A stretch of 5,125 nucleotides of DNA from Erythrobacter sp. UBA2510 (GTDB lineage Bacteria; Pseudomonadota; Alphaproteobacteria; Sphingomonadales; Sphingomonadaceae), in NCBI GenBank assembly GCA_002341345.1, contig DDNW01000113.1:2589-7713 (forward strand), read 5' to 3'. Shown one piece after another: positions 1 through 5,125 of the stretch. The translations under genes and the position numbers were made by a program. The notes under the pieces were generated by a model. That model did not search any database. It was not told where the DNA came from and saw only the letters and a program-made list of their open reading frames with translations. The stretch's first letter is position 1. Every line of letters starts with the position of its first letter.

Positions 1-1
1 C

Positions 2-1297
2 CAAGCCGCGGTCGCCGCCGCGAAAGCCGCATTTCCCGACTGGCGCGACCGCAGCGCAGACGATCGGGAAACCGTACTGAAAGCGATGGCCGACGCCATC
101 CTGGCCAATGTGGAAGAGCGAGCCGATCTGCTCATCGCCGAAACCGGCAGGCCGCGCGACCTGGCAATGTTCGAGCTGGCCCATCTCGCAGCGGGCTACC
201 TCAACTATTACGGCACTCTCAGGATCGAGCCCGAACTGATCGTCGAGGACGACACTCGCCGGGTCGAACTGCACCGCAAGCCCCTTGGCGTCGTGGCCGC
301 TATCGTGCCCTGGAACGCACCGGTGTTCATCGCCTGCAACAAGATTGCCCCGGCATTGGCGGCAGGCAATACGATCGTCGTCAAGACCGCGCCGTCGACG
401 CCTCTCACCACGCTGAGGCTGGGTGAGATCATTTCAGGGATTGTCCCTGCGGGCGTGATCAACATCCTGTCGGGTGGCAATGATGCAGGCGCCGCACTCG
501 TTTCCCATCCCGACATTGCCAAGGTTACCTTCACCGGCTCGACCGAGACCGGGCGCAAGATCATGGCGGCCTGTGCCCCGACGCTCAAACGCGTCACGCT
601 CGAACTTGGTGGCAACGATGCCGCCATCGTTCTGCCGGACGCGAAGGTCGAGGAAGTCGCTGCGCCGATCTTTGCCTTTTCGTTCTTCAATTCGGGCCAG
701 GTATGCGCCGTCATCAAGCGGCTCTATGTCCATGACAGCCTCTACGACGCCATGTGCGACGCGTTGGCAGCCATGGCCAAAGGGAGCAAGCTCGCCTCTG
801 GCCGGGAGGCAGACGCGCAGTTCGGTCCGGTCCAGAACAAGGCTCAGTTCGAAAAGGTATGCGGCTTTGTCGAACAGGCAAAGCGCGACGGCAAGGTGAT
901 CGTCGGGGGCGAGATCGAGGACGGGCCCGGCTATTTCGTGCCCCTCACCATCGTGCGCGATGTCGCCGAAGGACATGCCATCGTCGACGAGGAGCCGTTT
1001 GGTCCTGTCCTGCCGATTATTCGCTACAGCGACATCGACGACGTGGTGGAACGCGCCAATGCCTCGCCCTTCGCGTTGGGCGGTTCGGTCTGGGGCAGCG
1101 ATGTCGAAGCTGCCACGAAGGTCGCTTCCCGTCTTGAAAGCGGCAGCGTCTGGGTGAACCAGCACTGCGCGCTCGACCCGGCCGTTCCCTTCCCCGCGAA
1201 CAAGCAATCGGGCTTTGGCGTCGAGGGCGGTTTGGAGGGGCTGTACCCTTATCTCGCACTGCAGACGGTGAATATCGCCAAGCCTGCCGCCGCCTGA
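2..1297 (+). CDS. Aldehyde dehydrogenase family protein, 5'-truncated by the window edge
   Basis: NAD(P)-dependent oxidation of an aldehyde to a carboxylate, presumably cytosolic. The reading frame is open from base 2 with ALDH-like sequence (AAFPDW, then a charged helix) before the ATG at 86, so that ATG is internal. About 431 residues are visible against the usual 475-490, so some 45 N-terminal residues are missing. All key residues are present: Asn of PWNAP (314-316), the cofactor-binding Lys (383-385), GSTETG (536-553), general-base Glu in LELGG (602-604), nucleophile Cys in SGQVC (704-706), and the Glu of EEPFGPV (992-994). The C-terminal NKQSGFG motif is also intact. From memory, GGNDAAIVLPD and FFNSGQVCAVIKRLYVH resemble the AldA-like ALDH subfamily (Streptomyces AldA group). 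The position of ALDH2 Glu195 is Pro here, so NAD versus NADP preference cannot be read. First visible gene of a catabolic operon with thiolase and FadB; the substrate is unknown. Confidence 0.95.
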   Translation, partial: QAAVAAAKAAFPDWRDRSADDRETVLKAMADAILANVEERADLLIAETGRPRDLAMFELAHLAAGYLNYYGTLRIEPELIVEDDTRRVELHRKPLGVVAAIVPWNAPVFIACNKIAPALAAGNTIVVKTAPSTPLTTLRLGEIISGIVPAGVINILSGGNDAGAALVSHPDIAKVTFTGSTETGRKIMAACAPTLKRVTLELGGNDAAIVLPDAKVEEVAAPIFAFSFFNSGQVCAVIKRLYVHDSLYDAMCDALAAMAKGSKLASGREADAQFGPVQNKAQFEKVCGFVEQAKRDGKVIVGGEIEDGPGYFVPLTIVRDVAEGHAIVDEEPFGPVLPIIRYSDIDDVVERANASPFALGGSVWGSDVEAATKVASRLESGSVWVNQHCALDPAVPFPANKQSGFGVEGGLEGLYPYLALQTVNIAKPAAA

Positions 1298-1342
1298 TCG
1301 AGGACGAGGCCGGAGCCAAAGTGCCCAGAGAAAAGACAGATA

Positions 1343-2548
1343 ATGCACGACATCTTCATCTACGACCATACCCGAACGCCACGTGGAAAGGGCCGCCCCG
1401 ACGGTTCGCTGCATGAAATCCCCGCTGTCCAGCTGATGATCCAGCAGCTTGAAGCGATCCGCGACCGCAGCGAACTCGATACGAAATTGTTGGATGAGGT
1501 TGCGATAGGCATCGCCCAACCCGTCGGCGAACAGGGTGGCGTTCTGCCCCGCGCGGCGGTGATCGGCGCTGCCTACGATCAGTCGGTCGCCGCAATCCAG
1601 GTCAACCGGTTCTGTGCATCGGGGCTAGACGCGGTCAATCTCGTCGCCGGCCAGATTGCCTCGGGCATGAGCAAGGCCGGCATCGGTGGCGGCGTGGAAT
1701 CCATGAGCCGCGTTTCTTTCGGCAGCGATCCGGGTGCCTGGACCAGCGACCCGCGTGTTGCGTTTCACGGCTATTTCGCGCCGCAAGGCATCGGTGCCGA
1801 CATCATTGCTACCATCGATGGCTTCAGCCGGGCCGATGTCGACGCTTATGCGGCGGAAAGCCAACGCCGCGCGGCTCGAGCCTGGGACGAAGGCCGCTTT
1901 GCGAATTCGGTTGTTCCGGTGCGGGATCTGCTCGATGCGGTAATCCTCGACCGCGACGAGGCGATGCGTCCGGGAACCAGCATAGAAGATCTCGCCAAAC
2001 TGAAACCGGCTTTTACCGATTTGGGCGATGCCGGTTACGACAAGATCGCACAGGAACGCTATCGCCAGATCGAAAAGGTGGAGCATATCCATACTGGTGG
2101 CAATTCAAGCGGCATAGTCGACGGAGCCGCCACGGTGCTGCTCGGCAATACCGAATTTGGAGAACGCGCCGGACTTGTACCGCGCGCCCGGATCGTCTCC
2201 TGGGCCTCGATTGGCTCCGAACCGACGATCATGCTGACCGCACCCGCCGCAGTGGCGCGCAAGGCGCTTGCGAATGCGGCCATGGAAACGTCGGACATCG
2301 ACTTGTTCGAGCTCAACGAGGCATTCGCCAGCATGGTGCTGCGCTTCATGGCGGTCATGGGCGTCGATCACGATCGCATCAATGTCAATGGCGGTGCGAT
2401 TGCCATGGGCCACCCGCTCGGCGCGACCGGGGCGATGATCCTGGGCACTGCGATCGACGAACTGGAGCGCAGCGGCAAGTCGACAGCGATGGCGCTTCTG
2501 TGCGCCGCCAACGGACTGGGTTCAGCCACGATTATTGAAAGGGTTTGA
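1343..2548 (+). CDS. Thiolase family protein (acetyl-CoA C-acyltransferase, FadA-like)
   Basis: Thiolytic cleavage of a 3-ketoacyl-CoA to acetyl-CoA plus a shortened acyl-CoA (or the reverse condensation); cytosolic. The 401 residues are full length for the family. Visible catalytic parts are nucleophile Cys91 in NRFCASG (1613-1615), GGVESMSR at 117-123, [10 protein letters not shown] at 254-263, NEAFA at 325-329, His357 in GHPLGATGA (2411-2413), and second Cys387 in LLCAANGLG (2501-2503). The usual C-GGG loop is C-AANG here. Related alphaproteobacterial thiolases that begin MHDIFIYDH, as I recall them, have IASG there, so this is probably a subfamily trait. The only nearby start is the ATG at 1343: no other start codon lies in frame after the upstream stop. 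Its ribosome site is weak (AGAG/AAAAGA, no AGG). It starts 45 bp after the aldehyde dehydrogenase and 10 bp before fadB; thiolase next to FadB is the classic beta-oxidation pairing. The family is secure; chain length and substrate are not determinable. Confidence 0.95.
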   Translation: MHDIFIYDHTRTPRGKGRPDGSLHEIPAVQLMIQQLEAIRDRSELDTKLLDEVAIGIAQPVGEQGGVLPRAAVIGAAYDQSVAAIQVNRFCASGLDAVNLVAGQIASGMSKAGIGGGVESMSRVSFGSDPGAWTSDPRVAFHGYFAPQGIGADIIATIDGFSRADVDAYAAESQRRAARAWDEGRFANSVVPVRDLLDAVILDRDEAMRPGTSIEDLAKLKPAFTDLGDAGYDKIAQERYRQIEKVEHIHTGGNSSGIVDGAATVLLGNTEFGERAGLVPRARIVSWASIGSEPTIMLTAPAAVARKALANAAMETSDIDLFELNEAFASMVLRFMAVMGVDHDRINVNGGAIAMGHPLGATGAMILGTAIDELERSGKSTAMALLCAANGLGSATIIERV

Positions 2549-2551
2549 GGG
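2547..2551 (+). promoter_or_regulatory. Ribosome binding site deciding the fadB-like start
   Basis: GAGGG overlaps the thiolase stop codon (TGA 2546-2548) and sits 7 nt before the ATG at 2559. It supports the ATG at 2559 over the in-frame TTG at 2535, which lies inside the thiolase gene and has no purine-rich site in front. Overlap of the site with the upstream stop suggests translational coupling of thiolase and FadB. Confidence 0.75.
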
Positions 2552-2558
2552 CAGAGCG

Positions 2559-4673
2559 ATGAAGCACATGCAACTCACCTTCGGCGGCGACGGCGCCGCT
2601 GTCCTGACACTCGATCGCGAGGACGGGTCCGTCAACGTGATCTGCGATGCCTTCATGGAGGCGATGGGCGCCGCGCTGGACCAGGTGGCGCAGCGCGAAA
2701 GCTGCACCGGGCTGGTAATCCGCTCGGCAAAGCCGGGCTTTCTCGCCGGGGCAGACCTGACCATGCTGGCGGCGGAATTCCCCACCATGACCGCGCGGCG
2801 CGGATACGAGATCAGCCAACGCATCAGCGGCTTGCTGCGCCGATTGGAGATGCTCCCTATTCCGAGCGTCGCGATACTAGAAGGCGCGGCACTCGGCGGA
2901 GGGCTGGAACTGGCGCTGGCCTGCACGCGCCGGATCGCAAGCGAGGCGGCGATGGTGGGCCTTCCCGAAGTCAATCTCGGCCTGCTCCCCGCGGCAGGCG
3001 GCACCCAGCGTCTACCACGCATGATCGGCGCGAAAAAGGCCCTGGGCCTTCTGTTGGGCGGCAACATGATCGATGCGGCCAGGACGGCGGAACTGGGCAT
3101 TGTCGACGAGGTCGTGCCCGGCATCGAAGCGGAAGACGCGGCGCGCCGCTGGCTGACGAGCAGTCCGGAGAGCCAGAAGCCCTGGGACCGGAAGGGATTC
3201 CGGCCGCCCGAATCGCGCGGGCTGATGCTGCCTGAAGTCGCACTCAGCTATTCGCTGGCGACGGCCGGGGTCGCGGGCAAGGCGGGATTTCGCCAGCCCG
3301 CGCCCGTTGCCATTCTTTCCTGTGTGTACGAAGGCATGCAGCTTCCGTTCGACCGGGCATTGCAGCTCGAAAGCAAACACTTCGGCCGCCTGGTCAGCGG
3401 CAAGGTTGCGCAAAACATCATCGGCACAACTTTCCTAGCTCGCCAGGCGGCGCTCAAGGGCGCGCGCCGCCCTCAAGGCCACGAGCTCCGCAGGATATCC
3501 AAGCTTGGTGTGATCGGCGCGGGGATGATGGGTGCTGGGATTGCCCAGGTAGCGGCGAAAGCCGGTATCGCCGTCGTTTTGATCGACCGCACCGCCGAGA
3601 TTGCAGAAAAGGGCAAGGCTTACACGGCGCACAGCATGGCGAAGCTTGTCGAGCGTGGGCGGATGACCCGGGATGATGCGGACGCTCTGCTGCACCGCAT
3701 CATTCCTACCGACGATTTCAGCCGGCTGGCGGGATGCGAACTTGTCGTCGAGGCGGTTTTCGAGAATGCCGAGGTCAAGGCCGAAACAATCCGGAAGGTC
3801 GAGGCCGCCACTGGGCATGAGACAATCCTTGCCAGCAATACGTCAACACTTCCGATAGGCGGATTGGCCTCCCATTCGGCGCGCCCCGATCAGTTCATCG
3901 GGCTGCATTTCTTTTCGCCAGCCGAACGTATGGAACTCGTCGAGGTCATTCGCGGAGCGCAGACCAGCGATGCGACGCTTGCCGCCAGCCTCGACTTCCT
4001 TTCGCAGATAAAGAAAACGCCGATAGTGGTGAATGACGGGCGCGGGTTCTATACGAGCCGCGTCGTGCAATTCTACATCAACGAGGGCGCGGCGATGGTC
4101 GGTGAGGGCATCGAGCCGGCGCGTATCGAAAACGCGGCCCGTTCAATTGGATTCCCGGTTGGCCCGCTTACCTTGCTCGACGAAGTTTCAATCGATCTGC
4201 CCGTCGCGATCTTTGACCAGGCGCGCAGCGAAGAGGCCGGTCTTTCCGAACCTGCAGGCTTGACAACATTGCGGCGCATGCAGGAACTTAACCGGCATGG
4301 CCGCAAGTCTGGCGGCGGCTTCTATGATTATCCGGAGGACGGAGCGAAACGGCTGTGGCGCGGACTTGGCAATACATTCGTGGTGGCGCCAGAACAGCCG
4401 GACGATCGCGAGATCGAACGCAGGCTCATCTACGCACAGTCGCTAGAGGCGCTGCGTTGCCGCGAGGGCGGGATTCTCGACACCGATGCCGATGGCGACC
4501 TTGGCTCGGTATTCGGCTGGGGTTTTCCTGCGTGGACCGGCGGTGCGCTAAGTTTCATCGAGACGGAAGGGGCCGATGCTTTTGTCGCCAATGCCAAGGA
4601 ACTTGCGCGACGGCATGGGTCTCGCTTCGAGCCGACGCCAGGTTTATACGAACGGGCCAAGGCCGCAGTCTAG
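2559..4673 (+). CDS. FadB/FadJ-type trifunctional beta-oxidation enzyme (enoyl-CoA hydratase / 3-hydroxyacyl-CoA dehydrogenase)
   Basis: Hydrates trans-2-enoyl-CoA and oxidises the resulting 3-hydroxyacyl-CoA with NAD; normally the alpha partner of a thiolase, here encoded just upstream. From the ATG at 2559 it has 704 residues, close to the ~700-730 of the family. Residues 1-190 are a crotonase domain with FLAGADL (61-67), GGGLE with catalytic Glu117 (2907-2909) and LPEVNLG with Glu137 (2967-2969), matching Glu119/Glu139 of E. coli FadB. A linker runs to ~310. The Rossmann fold starts at [11 protein letters not shown] (315-325). ASNTST (425-430), His450 in GLHFF (3906-3908) and Glu462 in VEVI (3942-3944) form the dehydrogenase site. 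The first C-terminal helical domain spans ~495-591 (SGGGFYDY at 584-591), the second ~620-704. The motif GFYTSRV (496-502) has Ser500 where short-chain HAD has the active-site Asn of VNR; I recall this as common in the FadJ-like branch. The gene ends in a stop shared with the convergent gene. Confidence 0.95.
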   Translation: MKHMQLTFGGDGAAVLTLDREDGSVNVICDAFMEAMGAALDQVAQRESCTGLVIRSAKPGFLAGADLTMLAAEFPTMTARRGYEISQRISGLLRRLEMLPIPSVAILEGAALGGGLELALACTRRIASEAAMVGLPEVNLGLLPAAGGTQRLPRMIGAKKALGLLLGGNMIDAARTAELGIVDEVVPGIEAEDAARRWLTSSPESQKPWDRKGFRPPESRGLMLPEVALSYSLATAGVAGKAGFRQPAPVAILSCVYEGMQLPFDRALQLESKHFGRLVSGKVAQNIIGTTFLARQAALKGARRPQGHELRRISKLGVIGAGMMGAGIAQVAAKAGIAVVLIDRTAEIAEKGKAYTAHSMAKLVERGRMTRDDADALLHRIIPTDDFSRLAGCELVVEAVFENAEVKAETIRKVEAATGHETILASNTSTLPIGGLASHSARPDQFIGLHFFSPAERMELVEVIRGAQTSDATLAASLDFLSQIKKTPIVVNDGRGFYTSRVVQFYINEGAAMVGEGIEPARIENAARSIGFPVGPLTLLDEVSIDLPVAIFDQARSEEAGLSEPAGLTTLRRMQELNRHGRKSGGGFYDYPEDGAKRLWRGLGNTFVVAPEQPDDREIERRLIYAQSLEALRCREGGILDTDADGDLGSVFGWGFPAWTGGALSFIETEGADAFVANAKELARRHGSRFEPTPGLYERAKAAV
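4670..4673. other. CTAG palindrome forming the stop codons of two convergent genes
   Basis: On the plus strand TAG at 4671-4673 ends the FadB-like gene. On the minus strand TAG at 4672-4670 ends the COX IV/NorF-like gene. Because CTAG is its own reverse complement, four bases terminate both reading frames, and the genes overlap tail to tail by 4 bp. There is therefore no intergenic space for a terminator for either operon. Confidence 0.95.
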
Positions 4674-4927
4674 GCAAGGAGGTGCAGCGCCATGATCGCT
4701 GACGCGACCATGGCGATTACTCCAGCAAATGAGAGACGCCAGCTCAGGGGCGCTTTACCCAGATGCATGAAGCACCAGGCGACGAGCATCGCCTTCACCG
4801 CCGCAATGCCGATGATAACCGCGAACGCGGGACCGGCGGCCAGGTCGATTCCGGTAAGCCATAGGCTCGCCAGTCCGAGCACCATCAGCGCAATCCACGT
4901 CGAGGCGATGCGTGTCTGAGCGGTCAT
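4670..4927 (-). CDS. Small membrane protein, cytochrome c oxidase subunit IV family (NorF-like)
   Basis: An 85-residue, very hydrophobic protein with three predicted membrane segments, roughly residues 7-24, 33-52 and 64-84. The stretch KAMLVAWCFMHLGKAP (45-60), with the MHL signature after the second helix, is typical of prokaryotic COX IV (caa3/bo3 accessory subunit) and resembles NorF, where I recall a FMELR-type motif at the same place. Such proteins sit in the inner membrane and help assemble or stabilise a haem-copper oxidase or nitric oxide reductase; they have no catalytic residues of their own. The ATG at 4927 is chosen because it overlaps the upstream COX III/NorE-like stop in an ATGA (4924-4927) and has AGGT at 4937-4934 in front. 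A longer GTG start at 4969 would add 14 residues that are unlike a membrane-protein N-terminus. It is probably translationally coupled to its neighbour. COX IV versus NorF cannot be settled without the rest of the cluster. Confidence 0.8.
   Translation of the reverse strand: MTAQTRIASTWIALMVLGLASLWLTGIDLAAGPAFAVIIGIAAVKAMLVAWCFMHLGKAPLSWRLSFAGVIAMVASAIMALHLLA
4688..4715. other. 28-nt hairpin just downstream of the FadB-like stop codon
   Basis: CGCCATG (4688-4694) pairs with CATGGCG (4709-4715), TCGC (4696-4699) pairs with GCGA (4704-4707), one A/C mismatch separates them (4695/4708), and the loop is TGAC. This gives 11 pairs over a 12-step stem. It starts 15 nt after the FadB-like stop and lies inside codons 71-80 of the minus-strand gene. 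No T-run follows on either strand, so it is not a classical intrinsic terminator. It could be a 3'-end stabiliser or a weak terminator for the plus-strand transcript, or a by-product of the symmetric peptide AMVASAIMA on the minus strand. Confidence 0.5.
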
Positions 4928-5125
4928 GCCGCGACCTGCAGGTAGACGACGGGAAAGATCAGCAGCCACAGCAGGTCAACCATGTGCCAGTACATGGCGA
5001 TTGCGCCGAAAAGCGAAGTCCGGCCGGCGTCTCCCGGATCGCGGCGGAACAGCAGAGCTGCAAGCAGCACCATGCCGACAAGATAATGGGCGAAGTGCAG
5101 GCCCGTCAGCACGAAATAATAGCCG
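4924..5125 (-). CDS. Cytochrome c oxidase subunit III family protein (NorE-like), 5'-truncated by the window edge
   Basis: The C-terminal 66 residues of an inner-membrane protein; the frame stays open to the right edge (GYYFVLTGLHFAH from 5124 leftwards), so the GTG at 5112 is an internal valine codon. Two membrane helices are visible: YYFVLTGLHFAHYLVGMVL followed by LAALLF, and AMYWHMVDLLWLLIFPVVYL. The motifs TGLHxxHxLVG and YWHxVDxxW are hallmarks of the last two helices of COX III. The proline-containing IFPVVYL end and the short C-terminus look more like NorE and quinol-oxidase-type members than mitochondrial-type COX III. Full proteins of this family are usually ~160-200 residues (aa3 types longer), so about two thirds is missing. 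It is the upstream partner of the COX IV/NorF-like gene, joined by an ATGA overlap. Its job is presumably as an accessory subunit of an oxygen or nitric oxide reductase encoded further right. Confidence 0.88.
   Translation of the reverse strand, partial: GYYFVLTGLHFAHYLVGMVLLAALLFRRDPGDAGRTSLFGAIAMYWHMVDLLWLLIFPVVYLQVAA

Noticed and set aside
86..88. ATG at 86 as the true start of the aldehyde dehydrogenase
   Set aside because: The frame continues to the window edge with ALDH-like sequence before it, and starting here would remove part of the conserved N-terminal region.
1298..1342. Possible promoter or terminator between aldehyde dehydrogenase and thiolase
   Set aside because: The 45 bp hold only a 3-bp GGC/GCC stem and no T-run or convincing -35/-10 pair; an operon is the simpler reading.
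434..1519. 361-codon open frame on the minus strand, antisense to the aldehyde dehydrogenase and the start of the thiolase
   Set aside because: Its translation has no recognisable domain and it covers two genes with complete catalytic motifs. Long antisense frames are expected in high-GC coding DNA.
2535..2558. TTG at 2535 as the start of the FadB-like gene
   Set aside because: It would add eight residues inside the thiolase 3' end and has no ribosome site; the ATG at 2559 has GAGGG at 7 nt.
2522..3124. 200-codon minus-strand frame opposite the crotonase domain
   Set aside because: Low-complexity, Ser/Pro/Arg-rich translation typical of a shadow frame; the plus strand has clear crotonase motifs.
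4928..4969. GTG at 4969 as the start of the COX IV/NorF-like gene
   Set aside because: It overlaps the COX III/NorE-like gene by 46 bp and adds an Arg-rich tail; the ATG at 4927 in an ATGA overlap is far more typical.
1..5125. CRISPR array, tRNA/rRNA, insertion sequence, attachment site or long direct repeats
   Set aside because: Nothing of these types was found by eye; coding is nearly continuous and composition looks even.

Overview
The window looks like chromosomal DNA of a high-GC alphaproteobacterium. A member of the Sphingomonadales is my best guess, from codon use and the general look of the proteins; no marker gene here fixes it. Coding density is almost complete: five genes, two of them cut by the window edges, and no intergenic gap above 45 bp. 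I see no tRNA, rRNA, CRISPR array, transposase or long repeat.

Plus strand, 1-4673: three co-directional catabolic genes that read as one operon. They are the C-terminal ~430 residues of an NAD(P)-dependent aldehyde dehydrogenase, a 401-residue thiolase (acetyl-CoA C-acyltransferase), and a 704-residue FadB/FadJ-type fusion of enoyl-CoA hydratase and 3-hydroxyacyl-CoA dehydrogenase. Gaps are 45 bp and 10 bp. Together they supply three of the four chemical steps of a beta-oxidation turn (hydration, 3-hydroxy oxidation, thiolysis) plus oxidation of an aldehyde to an acid. An acyl-CoA ligase and an acyl-CoA dehydrogenase would complete the route and are not in the window. The substrate cannot be read from the sequence.

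Minus strand, 5125-4670: two small membrane-protein genes of the haem-copper oxidase/nitric oxide reductase accessory type. A COX III/NorE-like protein, cut by the right edge, is followed through a 4-bp ATGA overlap by an 85-residue COX IV/NorF-like protein. The two are probably co-translated and belong to a respiratory cluster lying to the right.

The two operons converge with no spacer: a palindromic CTAG at 4670-4673 provides the TAG stop codon on both strands. Just past it on the plus strand lie a perfect AAGGAGGT Shine-Dalgarno-like sequence and a near-perfect 28-nt hairpin, both inside the coding sequence of the minus-strand gene. This junction is the most interesting part of the window. 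The genes themselves are recognisable members of known families, and I find no evidence of a new multi-gene system.
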